Shown here one piece after another: positions 45,061-53,095 of a stretch of 64,000 bases of DNA. The translations under genes were made by a program, and so were the position numbers. Source of the stretch: Cellvibrio sp. KY-YJ-3 (lineage in GTDB: Bacteria > Pseudomonadota > Gammaproteobacteria > Pseudomonadales > Cellvibrionaceae). Each line of letters opens with the position of its first letter. Positions within the stretch are counted from its first letter, which is position 1. The stretch covers positions 3,052,001 to 3,116,000 of the forward strand of contig NZ_CP031727.1 of the NCBI RefSeq assembly GCF_008806955.1, read 5' to 3'. The notes beneath the pieces are model-generated. The model did not search any database, was not told the origin of the DNA, and saw only the letters and a program-made list of their open reading frames with translations.

Positions 45061-48000
45061 GCTCTGTCCTCTTGTTACGCGTGGTTGTTTTTATCTGTGT
45101 AAGCTCGCGTGCGTCATCGAGCGTGCACAAAAATTCGTTAATTCGAATGGGTTTAGTGAGATAGCGAAAAAATCCTGCTTCAAGTCCATTTTCAATATCG
45201 TGGGGAATGGCGTTGGCACTCAAGGCAATAACTGGAATGTGAGATGTTAGTGGGTCTTGGGCAATTACTTTGAGCGCCTCAATGCCACTCATTCCAGGCA
45301 AATTTATATCCATGAGTATGATGTCAGGTTGCGCCAAGCGGGCCATCTCAACACCCGCAAAACCGTCGCGTGCGGTTAGCAGGCAAAAATCAGTTTGTGC
45401 TGCCATTATGTCCTCTACCAATGCAAGATTGGCCGGGTTATCCTCTACATAGAGCAGGGTGCTTTTTGATGAGTTATTTTGTTTATGAGGTTTGGGAATC
45501 AGTAGAGATTCATTATTAACCGATACTTTGCGAATATCCTCACCCGGCAATAATTCGATGGTGAATACAGTTCCTCTTCCTATTTCGCTTTTAACAGAGA
45601 TATTTCCATTCATTAATTTAATTAGGCGTTTGGTCATCACTAAACCTATGCCTGTTCCTTCTTCGTTACTATTTTCTTTTCCAAGGCGATTAAAAGGTTG
45701 GAATAACTGTGAAAGTTGTTCTGATGATAAACCTTCACCTGTGTCCTCTACATTAATTCGTACAGACTCTGTTCCACGTTTTTCACAGGTTACTATTACT
45801 TTTCCGCTAGGGCGGTTGTATTTGATGGCATTGGATAGAAGGTTAATAAGCACTTGTTTTAAACGGGTATTATCCGCTTTCACGGTAAATACTGAATGGA
45901 ATTCAGGGAAGTTCAAGGTGATATTGCGGCGCAGTGCTTGCGGTTCAACCATGGCTTTGCATTCACGCATAAGTTCAGGAAGTGAAATAATTTCCATCGA
46001 TAAAGAAAGTCGGCCGGACTCGATGAGAGTAAGGTCCAGAATTTCGTTAATTAAATCCAGCAGGTACCATCCTGCTTGAAGAATTTGTAATACGCTGCGT
46101 TTCTGCGCAGCAGTGATTGGCGGGTTACTGGCATCAATTAGTTGAGCAAACCCCAATATTGCATTTAATGGTGTGCGGAGTTCATGGCTCATATTGGAAA
46201 GAAAATCGGATTTTGCACGGTTAGCTTTTTCGGCCAGATTTTTCGCCTTGTTTAGTTCAATATTATTTTCCAGCAATACCTGATCAAGACGTTTTCGTTC
46301 TGTAATGTCTATCAGCATATTTATGCCGCCAACAATGTTACCGGCGGTGTCGCGCAAAGGGGTCGGGTGGGCCACAAAGTTTACGCGGGATTTATCCGGT
46401 CGCTCGGCAATTGCTTCCACACCAAAGAGGGCGCGGCCTTTTCTCAGAGCGATTGCCATGGGACATTCGTCGTAAGGCATGGGTGATCCATCGGAATGAA
46501 ATAAGCGCAACTCTTTGCACCACTTGTCACTTCCCAAGTCCGGTATACAACCCGAAAAATCAACTGCAGTCTGATTAAAATGTGTGAGCTTACCCTCGGC
46601 ATCAGTGGCGTATATGGCGACGGGGAGTGCGTTAATAACTGCGCGCAAATGACGTTCACTTTCCCTAAGCGTTTCTTCCGTTCGTTTAATGTCAGTAATA
46701 TCAAGATTGGTGCCCACAATTGATTCGACTTTGCCTTTTTCATCCGTGCGCAGGGTTTCAACAGAGCGAATATGGCGAATCGCGTTGGTTCCGCTCTGTT
46801 TGATGCGGAATTCTCTGCTACCTCCTCTTTGCATATGGATTGCTTTATCCCAATTTTCCTGCTCGATTTGGTCGTCGGGTAAAAGATGTTTTGGCCATAC
46901 GTCGCGATTTACAATTCCATCAGGCGTTGGCTCTAAACCGTAAATACGGAACATTTGTGTGTCCCAGCGCATGCGGTTATTGGCGAGGTTTAACTCCCAT
47001 ATGCCTACACCGGTCGCCTCGGTTGCCAAGCGAACCCGTTGGTCACTTTCGCGCAGTGCTTGCTCTGAAACTTTTCGTTGTGTAACGTCGGTAAATAAAA
47101 TTGCGACTTTATTGTTGCTTTGTTTTCCCAAACGGCAAGTGTAGATATCGAACCAGCGCTGAATGGATGAAACCTGGTATTCGAAGCGAATGGGTTCTCC
47201 GGTTTGCAGTACCTGATCGTAAACCGCAAATAGATCGGCGCCCAAGTCGGGAATGAATTCGCTTACGTATTTTCCTTGTGCATTTTTAAAGCCGCTATGT
47301 TTTTCAAAGGATGGATTTATTTCGAGGAATAATTGATCGACTGGCTGGCCATCCTTGTAAATAATCTCGGCTACACAAAACCCTTCGTCGATTGTTTCAA
47401 ATAAATTCCGGTAACGATATTCAGATTCAAGCATTAAGGCTTCTGCGTGTTTGCGCGCTGTTATATTGCGTAATACGCAGGCTAAATAGCGTTCTCCGCC
47501 CAACCGCATTTCATTAACGGCGATCTCCAGGGGTAGAAATTGCCCGTCTTTTTGCTGCCCGATAACTTCTTGAACAATTCCCCGGCTACGCTCTTCAAGC
47601 GAGGTTTGATAATAATCAAGAGCACCTTTAGAACCATCCAATTCTGGAACAAGGATGCTTATTTTTTTACCTACCAATTCTGCCGCTTTGTAACCAAAGA
47701 TCTTTTCGGTTGCTGTATTTACGCTTTCAATTATTTGGGTGCGCGCATTAAATGTAACAATTCCATCTATTACCGTATCCAATATCGTTTTAATTCGCGC
47801 TGTACTATCGAGCAGGGCTTGTTGCGCCGCATTCTCTGCGGTGATGTTGCGGAACACCAATACCGCCCCAATAATCTGACCGTCGCGGTCGCGAATTGGC
47901 GCACAACTATGAGCGATATTGTATTCAGTACCATCCGGTAACATTAATAAATTATTGTTTCCGCCTTGGGTGGAGCCATGCAATAGGGTTTCTAATACGG

Positions 48001-48922
48001 GGTTTAAGATGGGATCGCGTGTTTCTTTATCCACAATGTGGAAATACTTGCAAATTGAGTTGCCTGCAGCGACCCCAATAGTGAAGGTTGTTAACTCTTC
48101 GGCAACATGATTCATTAAGGTCACAGAGCCTTCACAATCCGTTGCTATAACCGCATCGGCGATGGAATTAAGCGTTACCTCAAATTTTCTTTCGCTATCT
48201 TGTACGGTAATATAAGCCAGGTTTAATTGTTGGTTCATGGCTTCTTGTTTGTCTAATGAACGTTTTGTTTCCAAATGGATAAGGTTCATCAAGCGCTGGT
48301 GAATATTGCGATAAATTCCATAAGCAAACGCTTGCGCAAACAATAATAAAAATATACTTACTAACACAATAAAGGCAAATAGATAACTCATGTATTTGCG
48401 ATGTTCGCTTCTGTAGTGCTGAAGCTTATTGTTTTGAAGCTGTTGATACTCATTGAGTGCGGTGCGCAGGTTATTCATCCGCTTGGTGCCTTCACCATTG
48501 GTAAACCGCAGTATGATATCGTTTGAATGTTCCTTTCCACTATCTGAAATGGTGGTCTCCAAAAAATCCAATTCTTCTTTTATATGGTGGGCAATTTTAT
48601 CTACTTGTGACTTTGTCTCTGCTGTGCTGGATATTGCACGTAAACGCCTAATTTCATTTTCTATAGTGTCTTTGGTTTCTAAATAGGGTTTTAGGAATTG
48701 TTCGTCATAGGTCAAAATGTATCCACGGGTTCCCATTTCAGAATCAACTAAGAGCGATATTATTTTTTGTGCACTGCCAATAGCCAGCGTGGTTTTCATG
48801 CGCACATTATCGGCTGTTTTCATTTTCTCAAAAAACCAGAAAAGTGTTGCCGCTATAGCTATTACGATAATAGTGGGCACGCTGAGTAAAAACATATTCC
48901 TTCGGGTAACTTTTGCTTTCAT
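45047..48922 (-). CDS. Five-PAS hybrid sensor histidine kinase with CHASE3 and REC
   Basis: 1291 residues, inner membrane. TM1 (about 10-32), a periplasmic CHASE3 domain (about 40-178, VDSEMGTRGYILTYDEQFL), TM2 (about 185-207), then five PAS domains (about 245-365, 375-495, 500-620, 625-755, 757-885). Next are HisKA with SHELRTPLNAI, HATPase (LLSNAIKYN, DTGEGLSSEQ, GTGIGLVMT) and a C-terminal receiver (YVEDNPANLALVE, MDINLPGMSG). No Hpt domain is present; the downstream REC-PAS protein may be a partner. The ligand is unknown. It faces a stress-gene block across a 500-base gap. Confidence 0.92.
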   Translation of the reverse strand: MKAKVTRRNMFLLSVPTIIVIAIAATLFWFFEKMKTADNVRMKTTLAIGSAQKIISLLVDSEMGTRGYILTYDEQFLKPYLETKDTIENEIRRLRAISSTAETKSQVDKIAHHIKEELDFLETTISDSGKEHSNDIILRFTNGEGTKRMNNLRTALNEYQQLQNNKLQHYRSEHRKYMSYLFAFIVLVSIFLLLFAQAFAYGIYRNIHQRLMNLIHLETKRSLDKQEAMNQQLNLAYITVQDSERKFEVTLNSIADAVIATDCEGSVTLMNHVAEELTTFTIGVAAGNSICKYFHIVDKETRDPILNPVLETLLHGSTQGGNNNLLMLPDGTEYNIAHSCAPIRDRDGQIIGAVLVFRNITAENAAQQALLDSTARIKTILDTVIDGIVTFNARTQIIESVNTATEKIFGYKAAELVGKKISILVPELDGSKGALDYYQTSLEERSRGIVQEVIGQQKDGQFLPLEIAVNEMRLGGERYLACVLRNITARKHAEALMLESEYRYRNLFETIDEGFCVAEIIYKDGQPVDQLFLEINPSFEKHSGFKNAQGKYVSEFIPDLGADLFAVYDQVLQTGEPIRFEYQVSSIQRWFDIYTCRLGKQSNNKVAILFTDVTQRKVSEQALRESDQRVRLATEATGVGIWELNLANNRMRWDTQMFRIYGLEPTPDGIVNRDVWPKHLLPDDQIEQENWDKAIHMQRGGSREFRIKQSGTNAIRHIRSVETLRTDEKGKVESIVGTNLDITDIKRTEETLRESERHLRAVINALPVAIYATDAEGKLTHFNQTAVDFSGCIPDLGSDKWCKELRLFHSDGSPMPYDECPMAIALRKGRALFGVEAIAERPDKSRVNFVAHPTPLRDTAGNIVGGINMLIDITERKRLDQVLLENNIELNKAKNLAEKANRAKSDFLSNMSHELRTPLNAILGFAQLIDASNPPITAAQKRSVLQILQAGWYLLDLINEILDLTLIESGRLSLSMEIISLPELMRECKAMVEPQALRRNITLNFPEFHSVFTVKADNTRLKQVLINLLSNAIKYNRPSGKVIVTCEKRGTESVRINVEDTGEGLSSEQLSQLFQPFNRLGKENSNEEGTGIGLVMTKRLIKLMNGNISVKSEIGRGTVFTIELLPGEDIRKVSVNNESLLIPKPHKQNNSSKSTLLYVEDNPANLALVEDIMAAQTDFCLLTARDGFAGVEMARLAQPDIILMDINLPGMSGIEALKVIAQDPLTSHIPVIALSANAIPHDIENGLEAGFFRYLTKPIRINEFLCTLDDARELTQIKTTTRNKRTEHEHN

Positions 48923-49423
48923 AAAATTTACTCTACTACATCGTCACAGGATCACTATCCTGATGTTGGTGGCACTGTTGGGGAATAAGATTTTCAATCT
49001 GCTATTTCTGTGATTATGACGATAAAGAATAATCAGCTGTCTTGAAGGATGCTTCTGTGTATTGGAAGAGATTAAATTAACCCCTCTGATTACTGGAGGG
49101 AGTATGTGGCGCTTTAGATTACAGATGATCCGGCGATTAACAATTTAGGTCTGTTGGGTAGTTAACATATCAATAACCTCGATCCATTCTGCATAACAAT
49201 ATTCGGTACTTTTGAATCTACTTCACATTATTTGAATCGAGAGGTTTAGTGATAATTGAGTTATGAGAGTTCGATTTTTTGTTGATAGTTCAATTTTTTT
49301 TATTATTCCATGTATGCACAGAAAAAATTACCGCAATAAGTACGTAAACGTACAGATAAATATTTGTTTGCAATATTAAAATGATGCATTGCACGCCATT
49401 CTATACTTACAGAAAAGGAGAAA
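48923..49423. other. AT-rich intergenic region with operator-like palindrome
   Basis: No normal-sized gene. It contains a 14-codon open frame (49104-49148) with GGAGGGAGT just before its ATG. A perfect palindrome GTACGT-AA-ACGTAC lies at 49340-49353. A CTATACTT -10-like box at 49401-49408, 16 bases before the next gene, has no good -35 and resembles a sigma-S promoter. Confidence 0.6.
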
Positions 49424-49933
49424 ATGATGGAAACTTATCGCCATTATGTGTCCGGTGTTTTTGCGCATCGCGATCAGGCTGAAAAAGTGGTATCGGAATT
49501 GGTGGTTGCGGGTTTGCCACTGGAACGCGTACATCTTTTTGATAAAGATTCTGCGCCTCCTGCACATACTTCAACAGAAAGTAGTGATGTCGTGTTGAAA
49601 GACATTGTTGTGGATGGCGCAATAGGAACCGTAGTTGGTACGGGTGTGGGGGCTTTGCTCACAGTAGCAATGGTTGCGGCTAACGTTACTTTATTTGTTG
49701 CAAGCCCACTGATTGCGCCTTTGGTGATGTTGGGGTGGGGCGCCGGTATAGGGGGATTTGTTGGTGCGAGTGTGGGCGCCGCCGAAAAAGCCAAACCTTT
49801 ATCGGCACTCGTACATGATGCAATAGTGAATGGAAGCCTGGTTGTTGTGACTGAAACCTTATCGGCGGAGGAAACAGAATCCGCGGCACAAATCTTCAAG
49901 GCTGCGGTGGGCGATTACACTGATGCTGTATGA
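49424..49933 (+). CDS. YflT-like / general stress protein with glycine-rich membrane core
   Basis: A 169-residue protein. Residues 1-50 (VSGVFAHRDQAEKVVSELVVAGLPLERVHLF) resemble the general-stress protein 17M/YflT domain. Residues about 65-125 are Gly/Ala/Val-rich hydrophobic, forming two helices like a glycine-zipper membrane hairpin (GAIGTVVGTGVGALLTVAMVA). The C-terminal ~40 residues are a second small alpha/beta part. Two adjacent ATGs (49424, 49427); the second has better spacing to AAGGAG. A terminator follows. Exact role unknown. Confidence 0.8.
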   Translation: MMETYRHYVSGVFAHRDQAEKVVSELVVAGLPLERVHLFDKDSAPPAHTSTESSDVVLKDIVVDGAIGTVVGTGVGALLTVAMVAANVTLFVASPLIAPLVMLGWGAGIGGFVGASVGAAEKAKPLSALVHDAIVNGSLVVVTETLSAEETESAAQIFKAAVGDYTDAV

Positions 49934-49976
49934 ATTAGCACTTTGCTATTAAATGGAAAGCACTCTGTTATTAATA

Positions 49977-50004
49977 AAAAACCCTCGTTAATACGAGGGT
50001 TTTT
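49977..50004. terminator. Bidirectional terminator
   Basis: AAAAACCCTCG, TTAATA, CGAGGGTTTTT, between the convergent YflT-like and PRC-barrel genes. Confidence 0.9.
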
Positions 50005-50031
50005 CTGTGAGGCTGGCAATAACCAATATAA

Positions 50032-50451
50032 TTAATCGCGCAAGCGAGCCTCATAAGGTTTGGTGCCGTAATAAGTATGCAGATTGTTAATGAATGTTTT
50101 ATCGGCCAAATCCGGCCAGTTGTCTTTATCAAACCCAGGGGCATTCTGCAGGCGCTCTTTGTCAATGTCGAGCAAGAAACGTTTGTTTTCAGTGTCGAGT
50201 TTTAATGCGCTCCAGGGCACCGCAAATAGTTTTTCGCCCATACCCAGAAACGAACCAAAAGATAACACGGCGTATTCAATATTACCTGTGCCCACATCCA
50301 GCATGATTTCTTTAATGTCACCAATATCTTCTTCGGCAAGATTGCACACATCATTACCTATCAAGGTGTCCGCACCCATTAAACGTGGCCCGGGGCCATT
50401 GTCATAGGTATTTTTATACATGCCATAAGTGTCGCGAGTTTCGTAGTTCAT
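50032..50451 (-). CDS. PRC-barrel domain protein
   Basis: A 139-residue soluble protein. The PRC-barrel domain spans about 24-95 (LMGADTLIGNDVCN, IGDIKEIMLDVGTGNIEYAVLSFGSFLGMGEKLFAVPW). Single-domain members of this kind are widespread in soil bacteria and often sit among stress genes; their function is unknown. AGGAG lies seven bases before the ATG. A TTATATAG -10-like box precedes it on the minus strand, without a clear -35. Confidence 0.88.
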   Translation of the reverse strand: MNYETRDTYGMYKNTYDNGPGPRLMGADTLIGNDVCNLAEEDIGDIKEIMLDVGTGNIEYAVLSFGSFLGMGEKLFAVPWSALKLDTENKRFLLDIDKERLQNAPGFDKDNWPDLADKTFINNLHTYYGTKPYEARLRD

Positions 50452-50711
50452 GGTGAAGTCTCCTGCTAGTTAACGTGAATAAAGCGAGTAAAACGAGAGG
50501 CAGCTAAAAAGTGCTTTCGTGTAGCTGGACTATATAAGTGGGAGTTGATTTCATCTGTACGAAAGTTAACACAGAAACTAAAATATTTTAAAATTAATAA
50601 AAATATTTTATTTTTTAAAATAACAATTGGTTTAGTTTTATTTTAATAAACGAATGGAAAATATCTGAATAAATATCACTATGAGTTGATAGATGGTGGG
50701 ATGGCTGATGT

Positions 50712-50740
50712 AAAAATAAAAGAGGGGTATTTACCCCTCT
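50712..50740 (-). terminator. Terminator after the ElaB/YqjD-like gene
   Basis: On the minus strand AGAGGGGTA, AA, TACCCCTCT followed by a T-rich run. Confidence 0.8.
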
Positions 50741-50746
50741 CGTGTT

Positions 50747-51118
50747 TTATCTGGTGGATTTTTGATCGTGGTGCGCGAGCAAAACTCCAAGTACAAAACT
50801 GACTACCGCACTCGTACCTATGACAGTCCAGGGTTTCTCGTGTACATATTCGTTGGTGCTGGTCGCCGCTTTATTGGCTTGTTGGAGCGCGGTTTCGCTG
50901 GCGCTAGCAATGAATTTTTTAGCGCGATTAATTCTTTGGTTAATCATGACTCTTGCTTGCGCTAGCTCATCGCCCGTTAGCGACGCGGCGTGTTTAACCA
51001 GATTTTCCAAATCATCGATACATGTTTTAAATTCATCGACAATATCTTGGTACCTTTCAGGTATTTTTTCTTTGCCGTTGTTGAGTTGAGATTTTGAACT
51101 ATCAGGTAGTGTAGACAT
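50747..51118 (-). CDS. ElaB/YqjD/DUF883-like tail-anchored protein
   Basis: 123 residues. The N-terminal ~85 residues are helical and charged (YQDIVDEFKTCIDDLENLVKHA). The C-terminal segment (about 95-117, WTVIGTSAVVSFVLGVLLAHH) is a single membrane helix preceded by the family motif VHEKPW. E. coli relatives are sigma-S dependent inner-membrane proteins that bind stationary-phase ribosomes. ATG 51118 is preferred because AGGGTG lies just upstream; a GTG at 51127 overlaps that site. Confidence 0.87.
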   Translation of the reverse strand: MSTLPDSSKSQLNNGKEKIPERYQDIVDEFKTCIDDLENLVKHAASLTGDELAQARVMINQRINRAKKFIASASETALQQANKAATSTNEYVHEKPWTVIGTSAVVSFVLGVLLAHHDQKSTR

Positions 51119-51255
51119 AGTAATCACCCTTTAGATTGAAATTTCAGAAAGTTTTAAATCCCGGCAGGTTTTTGTATTGGTGCTGCATTACCCGCCTGTG
51201 ATTAATACTAAATATTGAATGGGTTTTTGGTCTGTGTGGCACCCAACTTATCGAT

Positions 51256-51277
51256 AAAAACACGACGTTAACGTCGT
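51256..51277 (-). terminator. Terminator after the DUF2934 gene
   Basis: On the minus strand ACGACGTTAACGTCGT (perfect palindrome) followed by GTTTTT. It overlaps the stop codon. Confidence 0.7.
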
Positions 51278-51690
51278 ATGGATTTATTTTCTTGCTGCTG
51301 CATGCGCCCGTAAGGTTGTATCGGCTGATCGGGGTTGCCGGGCTGCACCGGGTCAGTGGGGTGGATGGGTTGAGGCGGCGGGGTGGGTGATATATGCGGT
51401 GGCGGTTCGGTCGGTGATATAGGGTCCACGGGGACGTTGGGTTTCGCGGGTTGCTCAGGTTTGGGTGGTGCGGGCTCAATTTCCGGTCTTGGGTTGGGGT
51501 CAAACGGTTCGTCCGGGGCAATTACACTTTTTATCTCGCTGGTGGTTTGTTCTTCCGGAAACGTATTTTTTTGGGCTTCGGCCAGTTTGCATGCCATTTC
51601 CCAATGACGATACTCGTGACCAATAGGGCAGCCTTCGGACTCCCAAATTTGGTGGGCAAATTCGCGGATTCGTTGTTCATGTGTGTTCAT
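51268..51690 (-). CDS. DUF2934 protein with proline-rich tail
   Basis: 140 residues. Residues 1-40 form the DUF2934 domain (REFAHQIWESEGCPIGHEYRHWEMA), a small domain of unknown function. Residues about 60-128 are extremely proline-rich with PxP and PxxP repeats (such as PTEPPPHISPTPPPQPIHP), so that part is probably disordered. It starts 23 bases after the Rho_N-type gene and is likely in its operon. Confidence 0.82.
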   Translation of the reverse strand: MNTHEQRIREFAHQIWESEGCPIGHEYRHWEMACKLAEAQKNTFPEEQTTSEIKSVIAPDEPFDPNPRPEIEPAPPKPEQPAKPNVPVDPISPTEPPPHISPTPPPQPIHPTDPVQPGNPDQPIQPYGRMQQQENKSIRR

Positions 51691-51713
51691 AGTAAAGTTC
51701 TCATGTTGGATGT

Positions 51714-52082
51714 TTAATGTCGTCGCAGCGCTTGTATAAGTTCTGCTTTGTTCATGAATGACCGGCCACTAATGTTTTCTTTGCGGGCTTTTGTACGCAG
51801 TTGAGCAACTGTTTGTGTTTCCAGTGCATTGGGCTCTGCTTTTGCTTGTTTGGTTTCAGCGGCGTTTTTCGCTGAATCTTTACGTGCGGCTTCTTTTTCT
51901 TTTGCGGATGTCGTCGTGCCCGAGCCTGCCAGTTCGCCACCGCCTGATTGCTTGTTTACCGTAGCCCAGGCAATTTCTTCCGCTTTTTTAGGGGAAAAGC
52001 CTTTTTCTTCATAACTGTCTTCGATGTGTTTGGCTTTTCGTTTTTGTTTTTCTGTATATTTTTCCTTGCTACCGATAGCCAT
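51714..52082 (-). CDS. Small basic protein with C-terminal Rho_N-type domain
   Basis: 122 residues. Residues 5-45 (KYTEKQKRKAKHIEDSYEEKG, then AEEIAWATVNKQSGGG) are a conserved block found in proteins often labelled 'plasmid stabilization' without good evidence. A charged Ala/Lys-rich linker follows (about 50-85). The end (about 90-122, TVAQLRTKARKENISGRSFMNKAELIQALR) resembles the Rho N-terminal/SAP-like helix-extended-loop-helix, suggesting nucleic-acid binding. ATG 52082 has AGGGGGAAC upstream; the longer frame starts in a palindrome and is rejected. Confidence 0.8.
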   Translation of the reverse strand: MAIGSKEKYTEKQKRKAKHIEDSYEEKGFSPKKAEEIAWATVNKQSGGGELAGSGTTTSAKEKEAARKDSAKNAAETKQAKAEPNALETQTVAQLRTKARKENISGRSFMNKAELIQALRRH

Positions 52083-52141
52083 AATCAGTTCCCCCTTTCT
52101 ACAGGTATGAAGTAATTTTTCGCCTTGAAATCGGCAGTGCC

Positions 52142-52167
52142 GCATGCAGTGCAATTGCGCTGCATGC
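52142..52167. repeat. 26-base palindromic hairpin
   Basis: GCATGCAG/CTGCATGC arms around GCAATTGC, with one T:G pair in RNA. It lies between the DUF4142 gene and the next gene. No T-run, so it is at most a weak terminator or RNA stabiliser. Confidence 0.55.
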
Positions 52168-52181
52168 AAGGATTTTCTGGT

Positions 52182-52697
52182 TTAATCTTTGTCGTGCGCT
52201 GCTGCCAGCTCTTTCGCCATTGTTAAATGGTGTTGTAGTTTTGGCAGTGTTTGTTTCGCAAATTTGGCAAGTTCTACATCATCAGACATGGCGGCGCGCT
52301 GGAATAATTCGATTGAATCCTCGTGAGCCTCAACTTGATTTTCTGTATAGGCTTCATCAAAGGAGTCGCCATCGCGCTGTTCAAGCATGAATTTTTTAGC
52401 TTTGGTGGTGAGTGCTGCTTCATCTGATACATCCAGTTTCTTTTGGCCAGCAATACTGGTGAGCTGAATGTTTACTGCAGAGTGGTCGGTAATCATTTGT
52501 TGGGCGAAATTTTGAATGTCGAGTGAGGTTGACTTTTGCAGGGCGAGTTTCGCATTTTCTACTTCTGCAATTGACTTGGCAGATGCCTCCTCAACAAAAT
52601 CCTCCGCATCAATTTTATCAACAGCAAACGCCAGGCTGGACGCTGCACCAAAAATAAAAATCAAGGTTGTACTGGAAAAAATGTTTTTAATATTCAT
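52182..52697 (-). CDS. Secreted DUF4142 protein
   Basis: 171 residues with a Sec signal peptide (cleavage after about Ala25, LAFA-VDK). The mature part is a ferritin-like four-helix DUF4142 domain: FVEEASAKSIAEVENAKLALQ, IQNFAQQMITDHSAVN and HEDSIELFQRAAMSDD. The His and Glu residues could bind metal but this is not established. The function in the periplasm is unknown; relatives are often stress-induced. AGAGG lies upstream of the ATG. Confidence 0.88.
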   Translation of the reverse strand: MNIKNIFSSTTLIFIFGAASSLAFAVDKIDAEDFVEEASAKSIAEVENAKLALQKSTSLDIQNFAQQMITDHSAVNIQLTSIAGQKKLDVSDEAALTTKAKKFMLEQRDGDSFDEAYTENQVEAHEDSIELFQRAAMSDDVELAKFAKQTLPKLQHHLTMAKELAAAHDKD

Positions 52698-53095
52698 TGT
52701 TGAATACCTCTTTTGAATTAATCCTTAAGGTTAAGGCAAGTAGCAGTGAATGCTGGTACCTGCCACTGACTGATTCTGAATAACAATATTTTGCTTTTCG
52801 GTGTGGTATCTAACCTATGGGAATAATTTTTGAAAAAGTATTGTATTTTCCATACAGAAGTTTTTTGAGATAAGCAGGTTTTTACTCAGGAATTAAGGAA
52901 ATAAGGTGTAGCGAAGATTTAGGTGCCATTGCTGAGTATGGCGCTATGTTGTGTAGCGTACAGAAGCGGATTTGTTCGCTGTTATATCGTGCGCCAATAA
53001 TGCACAACCATAGCTTATGTGGGGCTCAGCCGCTGTTCTTGGCTGAAAGGCGTTGTGTGTCTATTCAAACCAGGAACTTTTAGAAAGGAAATATT
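52698..53095. other. Divergent promoter region, no gene seen
   Basis: Contains a short inverted repeat TCAGCC/GGCTGA at 53026-53046 and a CAGTG/CACTG repeat around GGTACC near 52745-52770. No convincing promoter could be fixed. AAAGGA precedes the next ATG. Confidence 0.5.

Noticed and set aside
45492-46079. 195-codon plus-strand frame opposite the hybrid kinase
   Set aside because: Shadow frame across the HATPase region.
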